A stretch of 17,639 nt of DNA, taken from assembly GCA_900642245.1 (NCBI GenBank), contig CAAAJI010000772.1:1-17639 (forward strand), written 5' to 3'. Positions 9,080 to 16,981 of this stretch are shown in pieces; position 1 is the stretch's first letter; the number at the start of each line of letters is the position of its first letter. This stretch comes from Fragilaria radians (lineage: Eukaryota > Bacillariophyta > Fragilariophyceae > Fragilariales > Fragilariaceae). The position numbers and the translations under genes are program-made. Under the pieces are notes generated by a model that searched no databases, was not told the DNA's origin, and saw only the letters and a program-made list of their open reading frames with translations.

Positions 9080-10916
9080 ATGACATTTTGGTTTTCATCA
9101 TGCGGTGGTGTTGAATCCTTTTTACATAATGGAGGTGGTTGCAGTGGATTGACATCTGTCACACCGACAACCATGGAAATGTCAGAAACAACAACAGCAC
9201 GAGAAGAAATAACAATACAGTCAAATGGTAATGTTGTTGTTATTCCTGATGACGATGACGACGACGGCGAAAATGATAGCGGCGACATACCATATTCACA
9301 AGATCCGCACGCTACAAAGTCATCTACTCAAACTTGGTTGTTCTCCGTGGCATCGGAGCTGTCAAGAAAGGCAGTCATTGTTTCACCAAGAGGTAGAACG
9401 GATGAACTCTCTGCTGCTGCTAATCAAAAAGATTATCATCCGTTGCAATCTGCTGTTGAAATTGTTCCGGTACGTCAAATTTCATTCCTAAATAAGAATT
9501 ATCACATTTGCCGTCCATGTCAATTTAATCATCTTTTTTTAATCTTCAATCAGGATCGAATTTACTATGCGGCATTATCACACACACCTCCAAAGCAAGC
9601 AACCCATCATGGCAAATTATTGTACTTTTTTCAAATTGATACGGAACTATTATATTGGAATTTTTATTTAGATTTTGGTCCACTCAACTTGGGACACTTA
9701 TATCGCTTTATAAGGAAGCTTAATGGCCTTTATGATCAATATCCAGATCGGATACTTGTCTATTACAGTTCGATGGATCCCTGCAAACGTGCAAATGCCA
9801 CGTACTTAATTGCTGCATGGCGACTGTTGGTACAAAATCTCAGCCCCGATGATGCCATAAAAGGATTGGATTGTTCTACCATTCCTCCCTTTCATGATGC
9901 ATCTCCTGGTCCATGTTTGTACGAATTGACCATACTAGACTGTTTGCGGGGAATGACAAGGCTCGCAAATTTGGATTTTTCCATTGGGATCAATTTGATG
10001 TGACAGAATATGAACATTACGAACAAGTTGAGGTAAGCAGGAGATTCATAATTTGAAGGAGCAATTCTACATTTAGAGAATGTCCGCAGTTAAACTCATC
10101 ACATTTACCTTCTCTTTGCCTCCCCCATTCCGACTCGATCGTTACTCTCTTTCGAAGCATGGGGATCTCAATTGGATTGTCCATGATCGTATACTTGCTT
10201 TTGCAGGGCCTCAATTTCATCGCGTTTTGACTCGCGATGGCTATTATACTATGACTCCTGCAGACTATGTTCCATATCTCAAGGCCCATAGAGTTGATTT
10301 AGTCATACGGTTGAACAAACGCTGCTACAATGAATCGGACTTTATTCGAGCAGGTATACGGCACTTTGATCAGTACTATTTGGATGGCTCCTGTCCCACT
10401 CTTCCAATCCTCCAAGCGATACTCACCGCAATGGAGACTGTTCCATCGAAGCGTGCATTTGCTGTCCATTGTAAGGCAGGATTGGGACGTACCGGAACAT
10501 GTATTGGGGCTTACTTGATGAAACACTGTCGAATGACTGCTGGAGAAGTCATCGGATGGATGCGAATATGCCGTCCTGGTATGGTCATTGGACCTCAGCA
10601 GCAATTCCTAGTGGATATTCAAGAGCGTATGTGGCACGAAGGAGATGTGGCTTCATCCTTACGTCCAACAATGGAAAATCGAGTGTTTCTATTCACTTCG
10701 TCACAATCGCAGCCTACTAAGTATGCCAATAAAATCAAGAACACAACCATTCACAATGGTAATGAAGATGATTCTGAAAAGGGATCGCCAAAATCTGTCA
10801 CTGCTATTCTAGACTTTTTCACTCATAACCGAATAAAGGAAACAAGAAGTGACATCAAATGTTCTGAGTTTAATGAAAGTCAGGCAGATGGCCTTTTGGC
10901 AAGACGAAGAAAATAG
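9080..10916 (+). CDS. CDC14: CDC14-type dual-specificity phosphatase, three exons
   Basis: CDC14 is a phosphatase that removes phosphate mainly from Ser-Pro sites made by cyclin-dependent kinases. It acts in mitotic exit, cytokinesis or cilia depending on the lineage. I assign exons 9080-9469, 9554-10032 and 10158-10916, giving about 542 residues if one base is missing. Exon 1 encodes a Thr- and Asp-rich leader. Exon 2 starts the N-terminal DSP domain (DRIYYAAL, then FGPLNLGHLYRF) and ends at EYEHYEQVE. Exon 3 resumes with HGDLNWIVHDRILAFAGP and holds the catalytic domain: the YLDGS loop with the likely general acid, HCKAGLGRTG (Cys codon 10470-10472, about residue 395) and the VIGPQQQFL Q-loop. 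The tail after about residue 440 is Ser-, Lys- and Asn-rich and unlike known domains. Both introns are phase 0 with GT-AG ends. Oddly, the frame must shift by one base near 9944-9956 to join LDCLRGM to KARKFGFFHWDQFD. This may be a sequencing error or a real lesion. ATG 9080 is the first in frame, and ATG 9173 is an alternative. Confidence 0.88.
9470..9553 (+). other. CDC14 intron 1, 84 nt, phase 0
   Basis: It begins GTACGT and ends TCAATCAG after a T-rich run. Its length is a multiple of three and it contains no stop codon, so the frame stays open through it. I call it an intron because the 28 residues it would encode (starting VRQISFLNK) interrupt the expected start of the CDC14 N-terminal domain at DRIYYAAL. 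The splice signals are also good. Retention would give a longer protein. Confidence 0.75.
10033..10157 (+). other. CDC14 intron 2, 125 nt, phase 0
   Basis: It starts GTAAGCAG directly after the GAG codon of EYEHYEQVE and ends TTTCGAAG directly before CAT GGG GAT of HGDLNW. Joining these restores the highly conserved CDC14 segment across the two phosphatase domains. The length is not a multiple of three, so retention would disrupt the frame. Confidence 0.88.
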
Positions 10917-11438
10917 AAACTTCAACCCAGAAAGTATTCTCAAAACATGTCACTGATTCGGAAAAGGATCTATCAATAAGATTTGTTTTGTGACTACGCA
11001 ATGTCTTGAAAAGCAAATGCAAAGATTCCAAGCGTTGCTAAATATTTGTGATGGTGTTGAAGAGTAAAGAGAAAAACATCTCTCTTTTCACAATCCTCAA
11101 AATCGTCTAGCAGCATTACAACATTTCAATAACTTCTTAGACTTCTATTTTGGGCTATTAGAAAACTTGTAAACGATTTCATGATGCAATGTTTTAAAAT
11201 CAAAGTTTCCTGACAAAATAAAATCTTTGCTTTGATTTACATAATCCATTTTCAAAATGGAATCCAAGACCTGTTAGTTGTTGACAAGTATTTGTAGGTT
11301 TGTTGCTTTATTATTTCTCTCTTGTTTCTCATTTTGATCACACATTGTTTTTCTGGATAAACTCTTTCACATAGTTGTCAATAATATGCAATATAAAGGT
11401 ATTCCAATACTACTTTCTTCATGTAGAAGGTATGTTTC
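10917..11438. other. CDC14 downstream flank
   Basis: This AT-rich stretch follows the CDC14 stop codon and runs up to the first LTR. An AATAAA at 11217-11222 could serve as a polyadenylation signal, about 300 bases after the stop, but this hexamer is common by chance in AT-rich DNA. Nothing else is recognised. Confidence 0.5.
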
Positions 11439-11632
11439 TGTTGAAATAGTCCAAAGAGGCCAAAGGAAAGGAAGAAGGAAGTAGATAAAAAAGAAAGGAA
11501 AAGATTCCTAAAAGTTGTGACTAGTAAAGTTGTCTTAAGATAAAGATCACGGTCCACAAATCTTCTAACCCTAATGAATAAACCCTAAAACAGATAAAAC
11601 TAAAGAGTTGATTGAAAAGGATACTTCCAACA
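11439..11632 (-). repeat. copia-type LTR, older related family
   Basis: On the plus strand it begins TGTTGAAAT and ends TTCCAACA, giving near-perfect inverted ends (TGTTGAAA and, reversed, TGTTGGAA). The 194-bp segment is followed by CCCTTCCTATCC, the complement of a polypurine tract. The same tract follows the LTR at 12266-12492. Adjacent minus-strand coding sequence is the C-terminus of a copia polyprotein, as expected for a 3' LTR. The interior is clearly different from the 227-bp LTRs of the younger element. It is therefore a related but distinct family. Its partner LTR is not in the window. Confidence 0.7.
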
Positions 11633-11652
11633 CCCTTCCTATCCTGACTTGA

Positions 11653-12265
11653 TCAACTTGTACCAAACTTTTCACTATCCACCAAAAAATTGGTTTTGTG
11701 TTTTTCATACAATTCCTGATTAACATTCTTGGTAAATAAATCAGAATTGTTTTCGATTGTGCGTCGATCCGTATGGCGCCAGAGACCGGGGGTTTGGGCA
11801 ACTGGGAAGTATCCAAAAGGGGCAAGGTGTGCCTTGAGTTGATTGTACGCAAGGATGGCAGCCTCTTTGAGGCCATACATACCTTTGCGGATCTCAAGGT
11901 AGACAAAACCTTTGGAGCTAAAGTGCTGATTGGTGAGATTGTACTCGTTGATGATTTCCTGGGGAACATAACGGCAATGAACTTGCATGTATTGGTAGAT
12001 GGGCATGTCGGAGACAAGGAAAAAATCCTTCAAATCACCAGTGCAATAACGGGCACCAAGTTGGGCATCAGAAATGACACTATTGAGATGAAGTTTGGTG
12101 TCAATGATGCCAACAGCGGGAGAACGGACATCTTGGTAGGCGTCAAGGTGATCACCACCAACCGTTATGCGGATTCGGAAGACCTGAGCTTTGCCAGGTC
12201 TCATCGTGCAGACAAAGTTGGCATACGTTACTTTGCAACCAGCAGGGACTTGATGTGGGAAGATG
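11653..12265 (-). pseudogene. chimeric pol remnant: truncated RT joined to copia tail
   Basis: Read leftward from 12265, this continues an older pol gene interrupted by the younger element. Landmarks are QVPAGCKVTYANFVCTMRP, then RIRITVGGDH, GDLKDFFLVSDMPIYQYM (first catalytic Asp region), FVYLEIRKGMYGLKEA and TPGLWRH. This wording belongs to a divergent copia-like (RVT_2) reverse transcriptase lineage that I recall from diatoms. The conserved DD motif should follow shortly after TPGLWRH. Instead, from about 11755 the same open frame switches to ENNSDLFTKNVNQELYEKH, which matches the polyprotein C-terminus of the younger copia element at 12513-12640 (ENDSDIFTKNVTQEIYEKH). It stops at 11653-11655. 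It is therefore a fusion of two element types, in frame by chance or by selection. It lacks the second catalytic motif and cannot encode an active RT. Confidence 0.75.
12260..12265. repeat. target site duplication, left copy
   Basis: AAGATG stands directly before the TGTTG start of the left LTR and again directly after the CCAATA end of the right LTR (16976-16981). Copia elements usually make 5-bp duplications. Because a G also precedes the LTR in its internal copy, the true duplication may be the 5-bp AAGAT. Confidence 0.85.
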
Positions 12266-12492
12266 TGTTGAAATGTTGTCTATAAAGTCAAGAACAACTA
12301 CAAAGACTGTAGAAGCTTCAAAAGAGATTCAAATCAAAGTTGTAATGACTAAAAATAATCCACTTAAACTATCGCTAATACGTAGTAGTTCTCATCACTG
12401 TTCTCACATAATAAACAAATAGTATCCCTAATGGATAACCATAAACAATCACAAATATAATTGAACTTAAGGGATAACTCCAAATTCCAATA
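12266..12492 (-). repeat. 3' LTR of the younger copia element
   Basis: This 227-bp direct repeat is paired with 16749-16975 and differs from it at 7 positions (5 transitions, 2 transversions), with no gaps. On the plus strand it starts TGTTGAAAT and ends ATTCCAATA, which form imperfect inverted ends. It lies downstream of the pol gene on the minus strand and so is the 3' LTR. Confidence 0.93.
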
Positions 12493-12500
12493 CCCTTCCT
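12493..12500 (-). other. polypurine tract
   Basis: The minus strand reads AGGAAGGG immediately before the 3' LTR. This is the expected place for the primer of plus-strand DNA synthesis. The same tract stands next to the older LTR (11633-11640), which supports both LTR boundaries. Confidence 0.75.
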
Positions 12501-12512
12501 ATACCAAAACGT

Positions 12513-14400
12513 TCAGCCATTGTACTTGCCAGTAGTGTCTTCCAAAAAATTCCTTACGTGTTTCTCATAAATCTCTTGCGTGACGTTCTTCGTAAAAATA
12601 TCGGAATCATTTTCCATGGACTTGACAAATTCGATTTTGATGATTCCATCTTCCACATTCTCACGGATGTAGTGATACCTAGTATCTACATGACAAGTTC
12701 TCACGCCAGATCAGGAATTTTGTGCCATAAACATTGCACCAATATTGTCGGTCTTCACAATAATTGGAAGTTCAATATCAATTCCAATCCCTTGCAGTAA
12801 GTAATAGATGAATTTGATTTCCTTTACTGCCTCTGATATGGCAACATATTCTGCCTCACTACTTGAAAGAGTCACTCCTCTTTGAGCCTTTGATCTCCAG
12901 CAAACAGGAACATTCATCAAATAGACAATGAAACCGGTCACACTGATTCTAGTCTCAGAATCTCCCGCCCAATCACTGTCACAAAATACGCGGAGACTCC
13001 AATTTTTGAGTTTTGATTCGGGTTGAACTCTGAGACCGAAATTTTTGTTGTCAATGACAAATTTAATCACCCGCAACATCTCAAGATAAGTGCCCATTGT
13101 GGCTTTGTCCATACATTTAGACAATTCTCTAACCACATTGCACAAATCAGGCCAAGAATATTTTGTGAGATAGAGAAGCATACCGACTCGAGAACGGTAT
13201 TTGCTCTGCAAGTTCCCATCAATGGTATCATCATCATTACTGGGCCGAACAATTTTAAACCTTGGAGACCCAGGAGTTTTGTAGACTCTCTTCTTCTCAA
13301 CTTCATTTCCGAATTTTGCTTGCAAGTTGTTGATTAAGTGGGGCTGGAGGATCAAAATTGTTTTTTTGTCTTCAATCACGCGAAACCTTAAATAATCTTT
13401 GAGATTATTTTCAATTTTTAAGTTGAATCCATTCTCCTTCAACTCAACAATCAATTGACTGATTTGGGTTTCTTTTCCAATTACCAAACAGTCATCAACA
13501 TAGACCCCAATGATTATAATGTTGTCATGGTCCCATTTTGACAATAAGCATGGATCAGACTTGTTTTCCCTAAATCCAAGCGACTTCAGAACAGAAATTA
13601 ACTTTTTATAAAATTCTCTTGCACTTTGAACAAGTCCATAGATTGTCTTTGTTAGTAACAAACAATCATTGGGATTAGAATTCATACCTTCTGGGATATT
13701 CATGTATATTTCCTCCTGCAAGTCTCCATGTAGAAAAGCTGTTTCTACATCAATAATACAAGCATTTAGATTCCAAATTGGTTTTGAAATCAACATGATT
13801 CGAAAGCTAACATCGTTGATAACTGGAGCAAAGCTTTCATTAAAGTCAATTCCAGGAATTTGACTATAACCACAAGCAACTAGTCTCGCTCTGAAGACTC
13901 CATTCCTCTTGATCTTACAGATCCATTTGCATTTAATAGTTCTTCGATTCTTTGGGATATCTTCCTTCTTGATAATTTCCCACACTTTCTTCTTATTCAT
14001 CTCATCAAATTCCTTGTTAATTGCCGCGCGCCAATTTTCCTTAACCTTAGGATCATTGTGATTCCATGCTTGATTAAAAGTGGAGGGTTCTTCATTAATT
14101 GCACTCCCAGTAAATAACGCAACATTTGCTTGATCAAGGAGTATTTCCCTTCCTTGTTCAAATTGTTCAACCACTTGTGTTGCATCCGGATTAAAGCTGC
14201 TCTCCAAACGACGCATTTGTTTGTAAAGTTTAATCCTTTTTAATTCATCACGGTCTGTAACATCTTCAGGAGCATTTGTGCTTGTATTTACTGACTGAAT
14301 CATCACCTCCACGCCATCATCGTCATCATTGTTTGGTTGATTGTTAGGTTTATTTAGAATCCATTCTTTATGGACTTGATTTAACCAAATAATGTTGCGT
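12513..14400 (-). pseudogene. copia reverse transcriptase and RNase H, with one stop
   Basis: This is the C-terminal half of the copia polyprotein, copying element RNA into DNA in cytoplasmic particles. The frame is open from about 14400 (reading NIIWLNQVHKEW) and its first ATG is at 14310-14312. Counting from that ATG, the RT domain spans about 90-350, with GYSQIPGIDFNESFAP (148-163), the catalytic Asp in IIDVETAFLHGD (D188) and YVDD (271-274). The RNase H domain spans about 438-533, with CDSDW (D445, D447), LSSSEAEY (E486) and KTDN (D522). TGA at 12711-12713 interrupts the domain after MAQNS. The same frame then continues SGVRTCHVDTRYHYIRE to the natural end at 12513-12515, so this looks like one point mutation from a serine or other codon. 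A separate frameshift near 14396-14402 divides it from the integrase part upstream. Confidence 0.9.
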
Positions 14401-16654
14401 GAGTTAATAATATTTCAGTTTCAAGATTAAGCATTCTATAGACGTCATGAGCATGATGTGCAGAGCAGCCAACAAACATACAAGGAGTCCCTCTATTCTT
14501 TAACTTGCCCTGAATTTTATCCTTTGTAGTGACAACTCCGATCTCACCAAAGGATCTTAAACTTGCCGGTAGTTTAGGCTTACAACCAAATAGAAGTTGA
14601 TGAGGACAAACCTCCTGATTCTTAACAGAAGTTATGTTTGACAAAAAAGTTACTGTCATTGCACACTCCGCCCAAACGCCCGATCTAAAACCAGCGCCAT
14701 TTAACATTGCTCTAATCCTCCCAAAGAAGGTTTGAAACTTTCTTTCAACCTTACCATTACGCTGAGGAGTTCTAGGTCCTGAAAACTCAAACTTAATACC
14801 GTAACCTTTAGATCGGCAGTCTTCATATAATGCTTTATTCTTTCCTGAGTCGTCACATCTGATAAATTGAACATCAACACCGGCTATCTTTAGGTCCGTC
14901 AACAAAGTCATAACTTTGACATTTAGGTTGCCTTTAGTCTTTAAAAAGATGCTCCAACAATAATCTGTGTAGTCATCTACAACTAATACCCAGAAGCGAG
15001 AACCACCATAACTTTTGTCTCTAATTGAGCTTATATCTAAATAAACTCTTTCACCTGGTGCTTGACTTCCTCCCTTCCAGTCTTGATTAACATTTTTCTG
15101 CCTCACTTTTGCCAGTGCACAATCTTCACAGACCTTAAGCTCACCTTTCAATTTTAAATTGTGAATTGTTGCGGTCCTTTTCAAACGGTCAGTTCCGCAA
15201 TGTCCAATCATTTTGTGAAACTTTTTAATGTCAATTGCATTAACGGAACTGAAATTGCTTTGAGCGACATAGGCGACAGGGGACTCATTTCCAATCATTT
15301 TAATGCCTGAAATGGTTCCACTCAAAGTGTTAATGACCCTATCAAAGGTGATGGACGCAGATCCTTTAGTTAAACAAATAGAAGTGCCTTTATTGCTGAG
15401 GCTAAATCCGTTTTTAATAGCCTTGTTGATGCTGAAGAGATTAGCACATAACTTAGGAACATACTTAACTTTGTTGATTGTGATGTTTAAAACAGATCCA
15501 TCAAGTTGAATAACGCAACGTTTAAGACTTCCAACTTTTGTTGCCGTCATGCTGTAGCCATTACCAACAGTGATCTTTTCATCAATGTCACGTATGTTGA
15601 ACATTCCTTCGGTGGACATACAGTAGTGCCCACACGCTCCACTGTCACAAATCCAAATGTCATCGCTTAGGGTTCCATTTTTCGAAGTAGCTGTGAACAC
15701 AACGTCTTGTGGCTCATAGCTTTGCCGGTTACTAATACCGTTATTATTACTGGGATTGTTGCTGTTTCGTGCTTCCTTCTTCTTCAACTTGAAACAATTC
15801 TTCTTCTCATGTCCTGTATTGCGACAATACGAACAAAAAATTCCACCACCGCTTGAATTACCGTTATTTCCACCATTGTTGACTGCGCGATTTTTGCATT
15901 GGAACGACTTGTGGCCGAGCTGTCCACAATTTTGACACTTTCCTTTGAACTGTCCTCCAAACAAGGCATGTTCCTCCAGCACTTCTCCTTCAGCTTTACT
16001 AATGTTTAATCTTTCCAAACGTAGGCTTAATTCTCCTCTAATTTCTTCAACAGTCAGTGGTCTTTCACTATCTCCAACTCTTCTTTCCATCATAGCCAAC
16101 TGAAGCTCATAATCCGAAGTGAGATTATTTAAAATGTGAATCATGAATTGATTCTCAGAAATGCTTGATTGCATTGTCTCAAGCCTGACACGAAGGTCTT
16201 CTAACTCCATAATCCAAATCTCTGGATCTTGACCTTTCTTCAAGGAGAGTTCTCTGAACTGTTTCTCCAATTTAACTAGAGTAGGGGCAGAAACGGGCTC
16301 ATACTTGTTCTTGAGCTTTTCCCAAGCAGCAGCTGCATTCCCATCAGGATGGTCCTTAGTCTTGCAGCTTTTAATAATATTAAAAGCCGTTTTTCCACTA
16401 CTAGTCTTCACATCTATTGATAGAATGAGCTCTGTGTATGCAATCTCATTCAATTCAATGATTCTAGATTTCTCCTTTCCTATATCTGACAAACTATCAA
16501 TCTCTTCATCCAAACTCGGGATTATCAATCTTCCCAACAAAAGATCCTTGAAACCAAACCTCTTGGCCTTGGAAAGAAACTTCTCACACCAAATTAGCCA
16601 CTCATCAACCTTTCCACAGAAAGGGATCACTCTAATCATGTTTAAATCAGTCAT
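14381..16654 (-). CDS. copia Gag, protease and integrase polyprotein
   Basis: A 757-residue open frame starts at the ATG at 16652-16654, 94 bases inside the 5' LTR. Residues 1-235 are a Gag region with helices and no enzyme motif. Two CCHC zinc knuckles follow: CQNCGQLGHKSFQC (240-253) and CSYCRNTGHEKKNC (274-287). The aspartic protease active site is IWICDSGA (D337). The integrase has its HHCC zinc site (H480, H485, C509, C512) and DDE triad (YLD D540, CDD D601, GKVERK E637). The protein packages element RNA, cuts the polyprotein and inserts cDNA. It ends early at TAA 14381-14383. One extra A in the stretch ACTCACGC (minus strand, about 14396-14402) would explain the loss of frame, because without it the text reads TRN followed by IIWLNQVHKEW, the usual copia link to RT. 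Confidence 0.92.
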   Translation of the reverse strand: MTDLNMIRVIPFCGKVDEWLIWCEKFLSKAKRFGFKDLLLGRLIIPSLDEEIDSLSDIGKEKSRIIELNEIAYTELILSIDVKTSSGKTAFNIIKSCKTKDHPDGNAAAAWEKLKNKYEPVSAPTLVKLEKQFRELSLKKGQDPEIWIMELEDLRVRLETMQSSISENQFMIHILNNLTSDYELQLAMMERRVGDSERPLTVEEIRGELSLRLERLNISKAEGEVLEEHALFGGQFKGKCQNCGQLGHKSFQCKNRAVNNGGNNGNSSGGGIFCSYCRNTGHEKKNCFKLKKKEARNSNNPSNNNGISNRQSYEPQDVVFTATSKNGTLSDDIWICDSGACGHYCMSTEGMFNIRDIDEKITVGNGYSMTATKVGSLKRCVIQLDGSVLNITINKVKYVPKLCANLFSINKAIKNGFSLSNKGTSICLTKGSASITFDRVINTLSGTISGIKMIGNESPVAYVAQSNFSSVNAIDIKKFHKMIGHCGTDRLKRTATIHNLKLKGELKVCEDCALAKVRQKNVNQDWKGGSQAPGERVYLDISSIRDKSYGGSRFWVLVVDDYTDYCWSIFLKTKGNLNVKVMTLLTDLKIAGVDVQFIRCDDSGKNKALYEDCRSKGYGIKFEFSGPRTPQRNGKVERKFQTFFGRIRAMLNGAGFRSGVWAECAMTVTFLSNITSVKNQEVCPHQLLFGCKPKLPASLRSFGEIGVVTTKDKIQGKLKNRGTPCMFVGCSAHHAHDVYRMLNLETEILLTHATLFG

Positions 16655-16748
16655 CTTTGACCTGAAACAATGAGTGCCAACAAAAACAAGGGTTAAACTG
16701 AATAAAGTGGTCTCAAATAGACGTGCTATAGGTACCCACGTTTAAACG
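16655..16748 (-). other. copia leader with unclear primer binding site
   Basis: This is the untranslated leader between the 5' LTR and the Gag start. A perfect 10-bp palindrome, CGTTTAAACG (16739-16748), touches the LTR. Next on the minus strand comes TGGGTACCTATAGCACG. It begins with TGG as a tRNA-primed site should, but it does not look like the complement of a normal tRNA 3' end, so the primer is unknown. Confidence 0.45.
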
Positions 16749-16975
16749 TGTTGAAATGTTGTCTATAAAGTCAAGAACAACTACGAAGACTGTAGAAGCT
16801 TCAAAAGAGATTCAAATCAAAGTTATAATGACTAAAAATAATCCACTTAAACTATTGCTAATACGTAGTAGTTCTCAACACTGTTCTCACATAATAAATA
16901 AATAGTATCCCTAATGGATAACCATAAACAATCACAAATATAACTGAACGTAAGGGATAACTCCAAATTCCAATA
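16749..16975 (-). repeat. 5' LTR of the younger copia element
   Basis: This is the pair of 12266-12492. On the minus strand it runs from TATTGGAAT to ATTTCAACA and should hold the promoter of the element. I see no decisive TATA element. Confidence 0.93.
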
Positions 16976-16981
16976 AAGATG
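16976..16981. repeat. target site duplication, right copy
   Basis: AAGATG directly follows the end of the right LTR and matches 12260-12265. It falls within a codon run of the older pol gene. Confidence 0.85.

Larger units (their letters stand above)
12266..16975 (-). mobile_element. Ty1/copia LTR retrotransposon, nearly complete
   Basis: The element is 4,710 bp, bounded by 227-bp LTRs and flanked by AAGATG duplications. In transcription order (leftward) it has the 5' LTR, a 94-base leader, Gag, protease, integrase, RT, RNase H, a polypurine tract and the 3' LTR. Integrase before RT defines the Ty1/copia superfamily. About 3% LTR divergence means it is not brand new. Two lesions, a frameshift near 14400 and a TGA at 12711-12713, break what was probably a single long polyprotein frame, so this copy is unlikely to move on its own. 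All catalytic residues I looked for are present. It inserted into an older pol gene. Confidence 0.93.

Noticed and set aside
9942..9960. A tiny intron in CDC14 that would explain the frame change
   Set aside because: It would be only about 19 bases with poor signals. A one-base deletion is simpler.
11400..11409. TATTCCAATA, resembling the end of the 227-bp LTR
   Set aside because: It is only ten bases, with no LTR-like sequence before it and no polypurine tract after it.
11773..12285. Open frame of 170 codons on the plus strand
   Set aside because: It is antisense to the older RT remnant, whose motifs are clear on the minus strand.
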